Of a DNA stretch of 64,000 nt, positions 43,309-52,983 are shown one piece after another. How positions within the stretch are numbered: position 1 is the stretch's first letter; every line of letters begins with the position of its first letter. The notes beneath the pieces are model-generated. The model ran no database searches. It worked only from the letters and a program-made list of their open reading frames with translations, and was not told where the DNA came from. A program made the translations under genes and the position numbers. Source of the stretch: Paenibacillus anaericanus (GTDB lineage Bacteria > Bacillota > Bacilli > Paenibacillales > Paenibacillaceae); assembly GCF_003994475.1 (NCBI RefSeq), contig NZ_RZNY01000019.1, forward strand, positions 28,957-92,956, in the 5' to 3' direction.

Positions 43309-44223
43309 TCAATAACTAACTGTTACTTCGATGTCGTACTCATAATGTCCGAACTGGCTCCCGAACATGCTAATACCACCGGGATATCGGGCATCCTCCG
43401 GAGATGTGATACGGAATCGGATGTCTTGACCGGGTGTTAGCGTCAAATCGGTAGAATTGATGTCCGATAACTCCACACCGTCAATAAATGTGCACTTCTC
43501 TGTGACGAGTATCGTCTTGAGCAAACCGTGCTGGGTATCGGTTTTTCTCCACCAATCGGGTGTCAGATTTCCCTTCTGACTGCCAAAATCTCCGGGACAG
43601 GTCCAAATACCCAAGTTGATTCCGTTCATGGAGAATACGATGTCCGAAGGCCAGTCTTCGTTGTAGCCAGGAGACTCTGAGCAGATTTCCATCGTGATAC
43701 GGATGCTTCTGGCTTGTGTCTTGCCGATCAAGTAGTTCGGAATCAAATATTCCACGAAACCGCTGCTAAACCAGAGGTGATGGGCTTCCACGTGCTCCGG
43801 TTCAGCGAAGTAACGCGGATCGTCCAGCATACCGATGACCTTGTAGGGAGAAGCAAGACCGCAGGTTGGCTTGACCTGATAGTTCGTATAATGGCCAATG
43901 GGAATAGATACGGAGTAGCTTGTAGATTCAACGGGATTTGTTGTCTCTACAGGAGAACGGAACTGCAGTACCAACTGATCCAGACTGAGGGTGCATGCTT
44001 TCTGATTACCCCTCGTGCCGGATACAAGCTTAGTAGACAAAATTCCTGCCTTCTCCATTTTCTGAATATGCTTCGTAATGATCGCGGATGAGAGCTTTAA
44101 CTCGTCCGCGATTTCTTTAACATACATCGTGCGTTCACGGAGCATCTCGATCATTCGAACCCGCGTCTCGGAGGATAAGCATTCTAATAGGGACATATGC
44201 TTCGTACTTACTTCGATTTCCAT
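43309..44223 (-). CDS. ArsR-like HTH regulator with large C-terminal domain
   Basis: A 304-residue protein. The N-terminal winged helix (MSLLECLSSETRVRMIEMLR, VKEIADELKLSSAIITKHIQ) is ArsR-like. The rest (about 90-304) is beta-rich with many aromatic residues (FEYLIPNYL-like, DIVFSMNGINLGIWTCPGD), unlike classical ArsR, and suggests a ligand-binding jelly-roll domain, perhaps for sugars. I chose ATG at 44,223, which has GGAGG 9 bases upstream. It is divergent from the GH2 gene, and inverted repeats lie between them; repression relieved by a sugar is inferred. Confidence 0.8.
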   Translation of the reverse strand: MEIEVSTKHMSLLECLSSETRVRMIEMLRERTMYVKEIADELKLSSAIITKHIQKMEKAGILSTKLVSGTRGNQKACTLSLDQLVLQFRSPVETTNPVESTSYSVSIPIGHYTNYQVKPTCGLASPYKVIGMLDDPRYFAEPEHVEAHHLWFSSGFVEYLIPNYLIGKTQARSIRITMEICSESPGYNEDWPSDIVFSMNGINLGIWTCPGDFGSQKGNLTPDWWRKTDTQHGLLKTILVTEKCTFIDGVELSDINSTDLTLTPGQDIRFRITSPEDARYPGGISMFGSQFGHYEYDIEVTVSY

Positions 44224-44258
44224 ACGATTATACCTCCATAAGTTTTTAGTTTTATTCA

Positions 44259-44293
44259 TTAACTATTTAGTTAATTATACAACTATTTAATTG
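44259..44293. promoter_or_regulatory. Candidate operator between the ArsR-like and GH2 genes
   Basis: TTAACTATTTAGTTAA at 44,259-44,274 is an inverted repeat with 6-bp arms. A related half-matching copy, CAACTATTTAATTG, lies at 44,280-44,293 and runs into the -35 box of the GH2 promoter. A repressor bound here would block that promoter. Confidence 0.6.
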
Positions 44294-44319
44294 ACAATAC
44301 AATGAGTAAAGAATAAGAT
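44291..44319 (+). promoter_or_regulatory. SigmaA-type promoter of the GH2 gene
   Basis: Perfect -35 TTGACA at 44,291-44,296, 17-base spacer, and -10 TAAGAT at 44,314-44,319. It lies 78 bases ahead of the start codon. Confidence 0.7.
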
Positions 44320-44396
44320 ACCTATGTAATATCCCTTATTTCATATTTTTTATTTTTATTTGTTAACCTAATCATTAATATTGGAGGTACTATCCT

Positions 44397-46163
44397 ATGA
44401 CAAATCAAGCGTCCAAGCAACTAAGGTCCGAACATCCTCGCCCTCAATTTATCCGCAAGGATTGGGTGAATTTGAATGGAGAATGGGAATTCGAATATGA
44501 CGACAGCCAAGTTGGTGACCAGGAGCAATGGCATTCAAGCGAACGTGTCTTCTCACGCAGGATTCAAGTGCCATTTGCCTTTCAGAGTAAATTAAGCGGA
44601 ATCGGAGATCCAGAATTTCATGATACAGTCTGGTACCGCAACAATTTCTCCGTTCCGATTTCGTTTAAGGGTAAGCGTGTTCTACTCCACTTCGGCGCAG
44701 TCGATTACTGTGCGTCCGTGTGGGTGAACGGCAATCTCGTCGCTCAGCATGAAGGCGGACACACTCCATTTCACGCTGACATTACCAATGCACTGAGAAA
44801 TGACGGAAATACGATCGTTGTGAAGGCAGTGGATTACAGTCGTGATGTCTCATTGCCGAGAGGCAAACAGCACTGGCTGTCCGATTCTGCGAGTATCTTC
44901 TACACTCGTACGACGGGTATATGGCAAACCGTCTGGATGGAGGCTGTAGCACCGGCTTATCTGGATAAGGTCAAATTTACATCTGATATCGACCAGAACG
45001 CGATTGAGATGAGCATGATCTTTCAAGGCTTGAAGGGAGAAGAAAACCTACGGGTGAAGATTGACATCTCGTTCAAGGGAGAACACATCTCCCAAGACGT
45101 AATCCAAGTGAATACACCGAATGAGGTGAGAACGATTCACTTGGCTGATTTCAATGATCATGGTCTCGGCCGTTGGTGGTCACCGGAGCATCCGAATTTG
45201 TACGATGTGGTCTTTACCGTGCTGGAAGGTGACACGGTCGTCGATGAAGTATCAAGTTATTTCGGCATGCGTAAGGTGTCAATCGAGAATGGTAAATTTA
45301 ATCTGAACAACAGGCCCTATTTCCAGAAGCTTGTATTGGATCAGGGGTATTTCCCTGACGGGAACTTGACACCGCCAAGCGACGACGCGATTAAGCAGGA
45401 TGTTGAGCTAATGAAAGCGATGGGCTTCAACGGCGCTCGAAAACACCAGAAGCTAGAGGATCCCCGCTACCTTTACTGGTGTGATCGCCTAGGCCTGTTG
45501 GTATGGAGTGAAGCGGCGAATGCTTTTGAGTTCTCCGAAGTGTACGTTCGTCGATTCATGAACGAATGGCAGGAGTCAGTCGCACGAGATTACAACCATC
45601 CTAGTATTGTCGCATGGGTGCCGCTGAATGAGAGCTGGGGAGTACCCAATATTCAGATCGACAAGCTTCAACAGCAGCATGCTTTGACCATGTATCACCT
45701 CACCAAATCGCTGGATCCGATGCGGCCTGTTGTATCTAACGATGGTTGGGAAATGGTCAAGACGGATCTGTTCAATATTCACGATTACGAATGGCGTCAA
45801 GAGGTATTGACTGAACGCTATAGTTCTACGGACAAGGCAGTGAATGCAATGCCGGCTAATCGCAGATTATCCGTCGAAGGATTTCCATACGAGGGGCAAC
45901 CGATTCTTGTAACCGAATTAGGCGGCATTGCTTATAAGAAAAGTGAATGGGAAGGCTGGGGATACTCCGGGGCGGAGAATGATGAAGACTTCGCGAGCAA
46001 GCTACGCGCGGTTATCCAACCCTTGCTGCAATCCAGCATAGTTCAGGGATATTGCTACACCCAGCTGACGGACGTGGAGCAGGAAATCAACGGATTGCTG
46101 ACATATGATCGCGTGCCTAAGTTGCCTGTGGATGTAATCAGAGCGATTAACGAGGGAAATTAA
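44397..46163 (+). CDS. Glycoside hydrolase family 2 enzyme
   Basis: A 588-residue cytosolic enzyme without signal peptide. It has a sugar-binding jelly roll (residues 15-180, PFAFQSKLSGIGDPEFHDTV, WVNGNLVAQHEGGHTPF), an immunoglobulin-like domain and a TIM barrel. The acid/base Glu412 is in VPLNESWGVP and the nucleophile Glu507 is in LVTELGG. The family includes beta-galactosidases, beta-glucuronidases and arabinosidases; the substrate is undecided. It starts the polysaccharide-use locus. RBS GGAGG. Confidence 0.9.
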   Translation: MTNQASKQLRSEHPRPQFIRKDWVNLNGEWEFEYDDSQVGDQEQWHSSERVFSRRIQVPFAFQSKLSGIGDPEFHDTVWYRNNFSVPISFKGKRVLLHFGAVDYCASVWVNGNLVAQHEGGHTPFHADITNALRNDGNTIVVKAVDYSRDVSLPRGKQHWLSDSASIFYTRTTGIWQTVWMEAVAPAYLDKVKFTSDIDQNAIEMSMIFQGLKGEENLRVKIDISFKGEHISQDVIQVNTPNEVRTIHLADFNDHGLGRWWSPEHPNLYDVVFTVLEGDTVVDEVSSYFGMRKVSIENGKFNLNNRPYFQKLVLDQGYFPDGNLTPPSDDAIKQDVELMKAMGFNGARKHQKLEDPRYLYWCDRLGLLVWSEAANAFEFSEVYVRRFMNEWQESVARDYNHPSIVAWVPLNESWGVPNIQIDKLQQQHALTMYHLTKSLDPMRPVVSNDGWEMVKTDLFNIHDYEWRQEVLTERYSSTDKAVNAMPANRRLSVEGFPYEGQPILVTELGGIAYKKSEWEGWGYSGAENDEDFASKLRAVIQPLLQSSIVQGYCYTQLTDVEQEINGLLTYDRVPKLPVDVIRAINEGN

Positions 46164-46260
46164 ATATAAACTACAATTTAGGTGCCTATCCACATGAAGG
46201 CGCCTTTCTTAGTTATAATAAATAAAACTTAAATAAAAGTGAACAAAGGGGCTGAATGGG

Positions 46261-47856
46261 ATGAAAGTATTGGTCGTAGATGATGAACCAAGACACCTTA
46301 GAGGTATGTTGAGATTGATTAACCATCTACGTCCCGATGCCCAGGTCATTGTTACAAAAGACGGGATTGACGCATTAGAGCTTGTAAGATCAGACCGTCC
46401 GGATGTCGTGTTTACGGATATCCGAATGCCCAACATGGATGGGCTTACATTTTTGCAACAGCTTAAAAAAGAAGGACTTCATACGAAGGTTGTAATGGTG
46501 TCGGCCTATAATCTATTTGAATATGCACAGACTGCGGTTCGACATGGAGCTTATGACTATCTATTAAAGCCTGTGGAAGCAGAGAAGATAGAAGACGTAT
46601 TGAGACGTATTGAACAAGAGCTTGTTACAGAATCGATGCAGAACTTGGAAGCAGAGGAGCTGAAGCAACGGCTTGATCTCACATCTTCAGCTTATAGTAA
46701 TCGCTTATTATTAACTTGGCTAAATGGAAGCTCAACGACCCTAGAGCGCAATGAACTGAAATCGTATGATTGGCTACAAGGTGGCGGTGTGGTTATTTTC
46801 TCTGAACTCAGAATTCGACGGGATAGCAATGAAAATTATGATAACGCTTACTTCTTGAGGAGCTTGGAGCAAGGATGGTCAGCAATCGGAGAATCGATAA
46901 CGATTCCATTAAATGTGCTTCAAGAAGATGGATTCCAAGCCGTTACGATAATCCGGACCCCACCACTTACCCCAGGTCATAGACATCACATTCGCATCAT
47001 CGTTTCCGCTCTATCATCAGAATGGGCGAATGTTGGACAGCTTACCCACGGGATAGGACCGGAATGTAAGTTTTTATTGGAGGAAGCATCGCAAGCATAC
47101 CGAGTAGCCCAAACGGTAAACAAGTATAACTTTCATGATTGCTGGAAGGGTATTCTGTTTCAGGATGAGCTACGCCCTTCTCATAAGCTATTGACTCTTG
47201 ACACGGAGAGACTATTCGAAGCTCTGCAAGGAAACGATGCGGACATAGCTATAGAAATGTGTAGGGTGGCGTTCGAGCAGCTTTCAGATGGTGGGCATAC
47301 GAATCCGCTACTTATGAAAGAGAATGCTTCGCTTATTCTTATGAAGGTTAAGAGCAGGATTCGTGATATTGTGGACAAGAAGGTTGGAAGCCTTCTAACG
47401 AATACAGCCATGATGCATATTCAAGCTTGCGGGTCTAATACGGAGTTATTAGCTCTTTTAGAGGTCTCGCTTCAGAAGGTACACGCTGCATTAAAGCAAG
47501 CGAAGCTGGATAAGACCGAAATTATCGTTACGAGCTGCCTGAGTTGGATACATGAAAGGCTGAAGGAAGATCTGACACTTGAACGAGCTGCCGAACACTT
47601 TTTCTTCAATCCCTCCTATTTCAGCACCTTAATTAAGAGTCGGACAGGAAAGACGTTCTCTGATCACGTGACGGAAGCTAGAATGAGGCAGGCTAAGGTG
47701 TTGCTTGCTGCGAATAAGCTCAGAATATATGAAATCTCCGCTGAGTGCGGTTATCAAGATACGAAATATTTCTGCAGAGTGTTTAAGAAGCATAATGGAA
47801 TGTCGCCCGAAGCCTATAGGCACACGTCACTTCCACAGAGGAGCAGCGAGGAATGA
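46261..47856 (+). CDS. YesN-type response regulator (receiver plus AraC HTH)
   Basis: A 531-residue regulator. An N-terminal receiver (phospho-acceptor Asp53 in VVFTDIRMPNMDG, Lys in YDYLLKPVEA) is followed by a linker of about 280 residues. A C-terminal AraC domain with two helix-turn-helix motifs follows (LTLERAAEHFFFNPSYFSTL, YEISAECGYQDTKYFCRVFK). It is transcribed with the kinase that overlaps it by 4 bases and should activate the transporter and hydrolase genes downstream. Confidence 0.94.
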   Translation: MKVLVVDDEPRHLRGMLRLINHLRPDAQVIVTKDGIDALELVRSDRPDVVFTDIRMPNMDGLTFLQQLKKEGLHTKVVMVSAYNLFEYAQTAVRHGAYDYLLKPVEAEKIEDVLRRIEQELVTESMQNLEAEELKQRLDLTSSAYSNRLLLTWLNGSSTTLERNELKSYDWLQGGGVVIFSELRIRRDSNENYDNAYFLRSLEQGWSAIGESITIPLNVLQEDGFQAVTIIRTPPLTPGHRHHIRIIVSALSSEWANVGQLTHGIGPECKFLLEEASQAYRVAQTVNKYNFHDCWKGILFQDELRPSHKLLTLDTERLFEALQGNDADIAIEMCRVAFEQLSDGGHTNPLLMKENASLILMKVKSRIRDIVDKKVGSLLTNTAMMHIQACGSNTELLALLEVSLQKVHAALKQAKLDKTEIIVTSCLSWIHERLKEDLTLERAAEHFFFNPSYFSTLIKSRTGKTFSDHVTEARMRQAKVLLAANKLRIYEISAECGYQDTKYFCRVFKKHNGMSPEAYRHTSLPQRSSEE

Positions 47857-49625
47857 AGATGACATTTCGCTCTCGATTGTTAGCTAGCTATATATCTATG
47901 ATCGTAATTCCTCTCATCATATTAGGAGTTCTTTTCTACCGTACCAGCCTACAGGTCGTGACGGAACAAGCACAGAAAAACGTATATGAGATTGTTAGGA
48001 AAAACAATGAGATCATGGATACTAAGCTGCAGATTATTGATCAGAACAGCCTATCATTATTCGTAGATAAGGATTTATTCCGAATTTTTAACGAACTGGA
48101 TCCCCAGAATGAAGCTGAGCTTTTTGAAGCAGACCGACAGGTTACGCCTGTGTTGAGTAAATATTTCTCCAACAATAAGGATGTTTATTCTTACCAGTTG
48201 TGGACGTCCTATTTCACTTTCGGTCAAATGTTACCACAAGGAGATCCTACGCAGTCGGATATATACCGTAAGGCGCAGCAGGCAGGCGGGAAAATGGTAT
48301 GGTACCCTACTTATGATTTCGTTGATATGTTCGATCAGCCTTATCTAGAGGAAGGAAAGCTAGATTTCCGCCATTTGTACTCAGCGACTCGAGTGCTTGA
48401 TTTCTCTCATCTGAATAATACGACACTGGAGAAGATGGACGCTCATATTGAACGACCCATTCTGACGATAAGCTTCAAACCAGATACACTGAAATCCCTA
48501 TACGAGGAAAGTATTCCTGAAGGTTCGCGATACTTAGTAATGGATGCGGACCGTAAAGTCGTTGCAAGCAGCGAGCAAGGAAGAATTACACAAATCTATA
48601 CGGAAAAATGGGTAGAGCAACTTCGCTTGGAGGGAAGCGGTACGCGAAGAATGACGCTAGAGGGCGAGGCTATGATTGTCTGCTTCGATCGTTCGGAAGT
48701 GACGGGGTGGATATCGATTGTATGGACGCCAGAATCCGCACTAGTGGGTGGTCTGGTACAAGTCATCCAAACGTCTATTATACTCTTAGCCGCTATTATG
48801 GGAATTGTGGCGCTTATTTACGCTTATTTTATCGCAGGCAGGATTACGAAGCCCATTAAGAAGCTGCTTGGTGCAATGAGGTCCGTTGGTGATGGGGATT
48901 TTCAAAAGCATGTTGTCGTCGGCACGAATGATGAGTTTGGTATTCTCCTTCAACGGTTTAATCTGATGAACGATCGGATTCGGCTCTTGGTTATAGAAAA
49001 TTACGAGATTAAATTAAAGGAACAAGAGGCCGAGATTCTAGCGCTGAGCATGCAGATGAATCCCCATTTTCTATACAATACGTTAAATGTGATGAATTGG
49101 ACAGCTATAGAGAACGATCAGAAGGAATTAAGCAAGATGCTTGTCAGTTTATCCAATATGCTACATTATACTGCAAGGAAAGAATGGAGAGCCGTTCATT
49201 TGTCTGAAGAGACGGAGTGGATGAACAACTACTTCTATATTATGTCCTTTCGCTTCGAAGACAAGTTTACCGTGAGTTACGAGATTGATCCATTACTCTA
49301 TGAGTACAAAATGCCTAGACTTCTATTTCAACCCTTTGTCGAGAATGCGATCCTACATGGCTTCGATCAGACAGAAGCGGGAGGGCTTATTCGCATTCGT
49401 GGCTGGATCGACAGTGGAACACGGTATTATGAGATTGCAGATAATGGACGAGGAATGAGCAAGGACACTATAAATGCGATTTTGTATAAGGAATCCTCTT
49501 CGATAGGGATTAAGAACACAATTGCTCGCATTCAAATGACCTATGGCAACAGCTATGGTGTCGTGATTAGCTCCTTACCTGGATCGGGAACTAAGGTCGT
49601 TATCACATTGCCACTGAATACCTAA
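47853..49625 (+). CDS. YesM-type sensor histidine kinase
   Basis: A 590-residue kinase. One helix lies at about 10-32, an extracellular sensor region at 33-295, a second helix at about 303-325, and then a HAMP domain. The His_kinase domain has MQMNPHFLYNTLNVMNW (His405), and the ATPase block ADNGRGMSK lies near the C-terminus. It should sense extracellular oligosaccharides, as such pairs do in Paenibacillus. Confidence 0.94.
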   Translation: MKMTFRSRLLASYISMIVIPLIILGVLFYRTSLQVVTEQAQKNVYEIVRKNNEIMDTKLQIIDQNSLSLFVDKDLFRIFNELDPQNEAELFEADRQVTPVLSKYFSNNKDVYSYQLWTSYFTFGQMLPQGDPTQSDIYRKAQQAGGKMVWYPTYDFVDMFDQPYLEEGKLDFRHLYSATRVLDFSHLNNTTLEKMDAHIERPILTISFKPDTLKSLYEESIPEGSRYLVMDADRKVVASSEQGRITQIYTEKWVEQLRLEGSGTRRMTLEGEAMIVCFDRSEVTGWISIVWTPESALVGGLVQVIQTSIILLAAIMGIVALIYAYFIAGRITKPIKKLLGAMRSVGDGDFQKHVVVGTNDEFGILLQRFNLMNDRIRLLVIENYEIKLKEQEAEILALSMQMNPHFLYNTLNVMNWTAIENDQKELSKMLVSLSNMLHYTARKEWRAVHLSEETEWMNNYFYIMSFRFEDKFTVSYEIDPLLYEYKMPRLLFQPFVENAILHGFDQTEAGGLIRIRGWIDSGTRYYEIADNGRGMSKDTINAILYKESSSIGIKNTIARIQMTYGNSYGVVISSLPGSGTKVVITLPLNT

Positions 49626-49658
49626 TAATAGTCCACCAATCCAAAGTAGTTCGGGTTA

Positions 49659-49672
49659 TGTAAGCGCTAACT
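49659..49672. promoter_or_regulatory. Catabolite-responsive element (CRE)-like site
   Basis: TGTAAGCGCTAACT matches the CcpA consensus TGWNANCGNTNWCA at every fixed position but the last. It sits just upstream of a TATAAT at 49,679-49,684 and 87 bases from the binding-protein start, where binding would overlap the -35 region and repress. CcpA control is inferred. Confidence 0.6.
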
Positions 49673-49745
49673 AGAGTTTATAATTGAAACATCATAGACT
49701 GCAGCTATGAACCAAAAGGGATTGGAATTGAGAGGGGTTCGGGAT

Positions 49746-51149
49746 ATGTCAAGACAAAGGAAGTCGATATCCGTTCTTATGGCTATGCTGTTAATGCTTG
49801 TCACCATTTTGTCAGCTTGCTCGAAGTCCGATACTAGCAATAATACATCACCCTCAGTATCCGGTGATGAAATATCGAAGGATCCCATTACCCTTCGTAT
49901 GACGGTGTGGGGCGCGCCTGATGAAGTAGCTGCTTACAAAGTAGCGATTAAGAAGTTTGAAACGCAGTATTCGAATATCAAAGTTGATCTTCAGCATATT
50001 GCATCGGATTATGATACGAAGCTGACAACAATGGTAGCTGGTAATGATGTACCGGATATTGCCATGATGGAGTCTGGTAGCATTGCGTTCCCATTAGCAG
50101 AGCAGGGGAAATTCTATAACCTTCAGGAATTTCTAGAAATTGACCCGGATATCAGTACAGACAAACTGATACCCAACATTATGTACTCGCTTGAGCCGGG
50201 CAATGTGATCGGTATAGCTCCTGGTCCGGAATCGTTCGGTCTATTCTATAACGAAGATATCTTTAAGGAAGCGGGCATTTCACCTCCACCTGCTAAGGCA
50301 TTAGAAGCGTGGTCATGGGATGAATTTGTTGAAATTGCTAAACAATTAACGATCGATAACAAAGGCAGAACGGCGAATGATGCGGACTTTGATGCTAAGA
50401 ATATTAAGCAATATGGAGTTAACGCTTCTACGTGGTGGGGCGTCTATAGTAACTTTATTTACTCCAATGGCGGGGATTTCGTCTCTGAGGATGGGAAGAC
50501 CTTTGGGCTTAACCAGCCGGCAGCAGTGGAGGCTATACAGAAAGTATCAGATTTAATGAATGTACACCATGTCTCTCCTTCACCCGTGCAATCGAAGAAT
50601 ATTCCAGCAACAAATGTAGCTCTTCAAACCAAAAAGGTAGCAATGGCTATCGATGGGCAATGGGCAAGCACTGGATTGGCGCAATCGAAGTTTAACTTCA
50701 ATGTAGGGGTATTGCCTGTACTGAAAGAGCCAGTGACTACCGTTGTTGCCGGAATGTTCTCCATGTTTAAGTCAACCAAGTATCCCCAAGAGTCTTGGGA
50801 GCTTATAAAAGCGTTGCTTGATCCAGAAGCTTCTATTGATATGATTACGGCTGGTACTTGGATGCCATCGTATAAGGAATGGTATACGGATCCGGCATTA
50901 TTAGCTAAATGGACGGAGAACTTGGATTCAAGACCTTCTGGTTATAAAGACGCTATTGTTGAAGTCATATTGACGAATAGCCATCAGACACCAACTGGAT
51001 ATGTGAAAAACTTCAATAAAATTATGGATATCGTGAATCCCGCTTTGGACAAAGTATGGCTTGGCCAACAAACTGCGCAAGAAGCGTTGGATTCCATCGC
51101 TGCCAAGGCACAAGAACAAGTTCAAGGGCGTCGTGATATTGCACAATAA
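49746..51149 (+). CDS. Sugar ABC transporter substrate-binding lipoprotein
   Basis: A 467-residue family 1 extracellular solute-binding protein. The lipobox TILSAC has Cys25 after a basic signal (MSRQRKSISVLMAMLLMLVT). The mature protein has MalE-like features (DPITLRMTVWGAPDEVAAYK, KKVAMAIDGQW). The ligand is probably an arabino-oligosaccharide, inferred from the hydrolases downstream. ATG at 49,746 has GAGAGGGG upstream. Confidence 0.93.
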   Translation: MSRQRKSISVLMAMLLMLVTILSACSKSDTSNNTSPSVSGDEISKDPITLRMTVWGAPDEVAAYKVAIKKFETQYSNIKVDLQHIASDYDTKLTTMVAGNDVPDIAMMESGSIAFPLAEQGKFYNLQEFLEIDPDISTDKLIPNIMYSLEPGNVIGIAPGPESFGLFYNEDIFKEAGISPPPAKALEAWSWDEFVEIAKQLTIDNKGRTANDADFDAKNIKQYGVNASTWWGVYSNFIYSNGGDFVSEDGKTFGLNQPAAVEAIQKVSDLMNVHHVSPSPVQSKNIPATNVALQTKKVAMAIDGQWASTGLAQSKFNFNVGVLPVLKEPVTTVVAGMFSMFKSTKYPQESWELIKALLDPEASIDMITAGTWMPSYKEWYTDPALLAKWTENLDSRPSGYKDAIVEVILTNSHQTPTGYVKNFNKIMDIVNPALDKVWLGQQTAQEALDSIAAKAQEQVQGRRDIAQ

Positions 51150-51241
51150 TTGAAAATACAATTTCTGCGATGCGGTGAGACGGCGTTCTGATTATAGATC
51201 GTCGTCTTCCTTACTAGAGAGCTTCGAGATCGGAGGTTAGT

Positions 51242-52129
51242 ATGCGAAAAGGACTGTTCTACGGGTTGTTGTTCACGGTTCCGGCTATACTCGGGTTTCT
51301 CATTTTCACACTGGGTCCTATGATCGCAAGCTTGGTGCTAAGCTTGACGGACTATAACGTATTCAAGGAGAATACTTCCTTCGTTGGATTCGATAATTAT
51401 ATTAAGATGTTCTCGGGTGAGGATGAACTGTTCTACAAATCGTTAGGTGTTACTTTCTACTTTGTTATTCTTCGGGTACCCGCTGTTATTATTCTTTCTT
51501 TCTTTATAGCTTTGCTGCTTAACTTGAACGTCAAGGGTAGAGCCCTATTTCGGACTATTATCTACCTTCCAAGCATTGTGCCGGCCGTTGCATCAGCGAT
51601 GATCTGGATGTGGCTGATGAATCCTGATCTAGGACTGATCAATTCGGTACTTAGTTGGTTACATTTACCGACTAGTAATTGGTTGTATTCAGAGGGTAGT
51701 GTTATCCCTTCTGTCGTTCTTACAACATTATGGGGAATTGGAAATACCGTCATTATTTTTCTGGCGGGAATTTCAGGTATTCCTAAGCAGTATTACGAAG
51801 CAATCGACGTTGATGGTGGAGGCTGGTACAGCAAGCTACGCCATATTACGATTCCAATGGTCACACCGACGATATTTTTCAATACCATTATGACCATTAT
51901 CGGCTCCTTCCAGGTGTTTAATGAAGCCTATATTTTAACAGAAGGCGGACCGAATAACCAAAGCTTGTTCTATGTATTTTACCTCTGGCGTACGGGCTTT
52001 AGAGATACCGAGATGGGGTATGCGTCCGCTCTGGCTTGGGTCCTGTTTATCATCATTCTGTTCTTTACTTTTATTATATTCAAAACCTCGAAGTCATGGG
52101 TGCATTACGAAGGAGGAGAGCGTTCTTGA
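51242..52129 (+). CDS. CUT1 sugar ABC transporter permease, UgpA/MalF type
   Basis: A 295-residue membrane protein with six helices. The conserved cytoplasmic loop EAIDVDGGGWYSKLRHITIPM is the EAA motif that contacts the ATPase. RBS GGAGG. It overlaps the next permease gene by 4 bases. No ATPase gene is nearby, so a shared MsmX-type ATPase is likely used. Confidence 0.93.
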   Translation: MRKGLFYGLLFTVPAILGFLIFTLGPMIASLVLSLTDYNVFKENTSFVGFDNYIKMFSGEDELFYKSLGVTFYFVILRVPAVIILSFFIALLLNLNVKGRALFRTIIYLPSIVPAVASAMIWMWLMNPDLGLINSVLSWLHLPTSNWLYSEGSVIPSVVLTTLWGIGNTVIIFLAGISGIPKQYYEAIDVDGGGWYSKLRHITIPMVTPTIFFNTIMTIIGSFQVFNEAYILTEGGPNNQSLFYVFYLWRTGFRDTEMGYASALAWVLFIIILFFTFIIFKTSKSWVHYEGGERS

Positions 52130-52956
52130 GACAATCGAAGCTTTCGCTTGTGACAGGTTATGTAGCCCTGATAAGCATCTCTGTTTTGTTTATTGTTCCG
52201 TTCATTTGGTTAATCCGAAGCTCTCTCATGGATTTATCGCAAATATTTACGATGCCGCCAGAATGGATTCCAGAGCCGTTTAAATGGGATAATTTCCAGA
52301 GAGCACTTACGGTGCTGCCGTTTGACACTTTCTTCATCAATACAATTATCATTGTCGTCAGTGTTCTTATTGGTACAGTCGTGACAAGCAGCATAGCGGC
52401 CTTCGGATTTTCACGGATCAAATGGAAGGGCAGAGACACTGTATTTGCCATTCTAATGACAAGCATGATGCTACCTGCAGCCGTCACGATTATTCCAAGC
52501 TTTCTCGGCTGGCAGATGCTTGGTTTCTACGATACGTATTATCCATTAATCGTACCTGCTTATTTCGGGGGGGGAATCTTCAATATTTTTCTATTACGGC
52601 AATTCTATTTAACGATTCCACAAGATTTCGATGAAGCGGCATTCGTGGATGGAGCCAACTATTTTCAAATCTATTGGAGAATTATACTTCCATTAAGCCG
52701 TTCGGCGATTATTGTTGTTGCGCTATTCAGCTTCTTGGGATCTTGGAATGACTTCATGGGACCGCTTATTTATCTGAAGAGTGATAACCTCTTTACCTTG
52801 GCGCTTGGATTGCAGATGTTTCAGGGTTCTTATACCGCGCAGTGGGATTTGCTTATGGCGGCTTCAGCGGCGGTTGTCCTGCCTTGTGTTATCGTATTCC
52901 TAGTCGGTCAACGGTATTTCCTTGAGGGAATTACATTATCAGGTCTAAAGGGATAA
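52126..52956 (+). CDS. CUT1 sugar ABC transporter permease, UgpE/MalG type
   Basis: A 276-residue membrane protein with six helices and the EAA-loop EAAFVDGANYFQIYWRIILP. I chose TTG at 52,126, overlapping the previous stop codon, because AAGGAGGAG lies 9 bases upstream and the protein then starts like relatives (basic head, then helix). The longer open frame upstream lies inside the previous gene. Confidence 0.92.
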   Translation: MRQSKLSLVTGYVALISISVLFIVPFIWLIRSSLMDLSQIFTMPPEWIPEPFKWDNFQRALTVLPFDTFFINTIIIVVSVLIGTVVTSSIAAFGFSRIKWKGRDTVFAILMTSMMLPAAVTIIPSFLGWQMLGFYDTYYPLIVPAYFGGGIFNIFLLRQFYLTIPQDFDEAAFVDGANYFQIYWRIILPLSRSAIIVVALFSFLGSWNDFMGPLIYLKSDNLFTLALGLQMFQGSYTAQWDLLMAASAAVVLPCVIVFLVGQRYFLEGITLSGLKG

Positions 52957-52983
52957 CTGAAATGAAAGTGAGGAAATCTGAGA

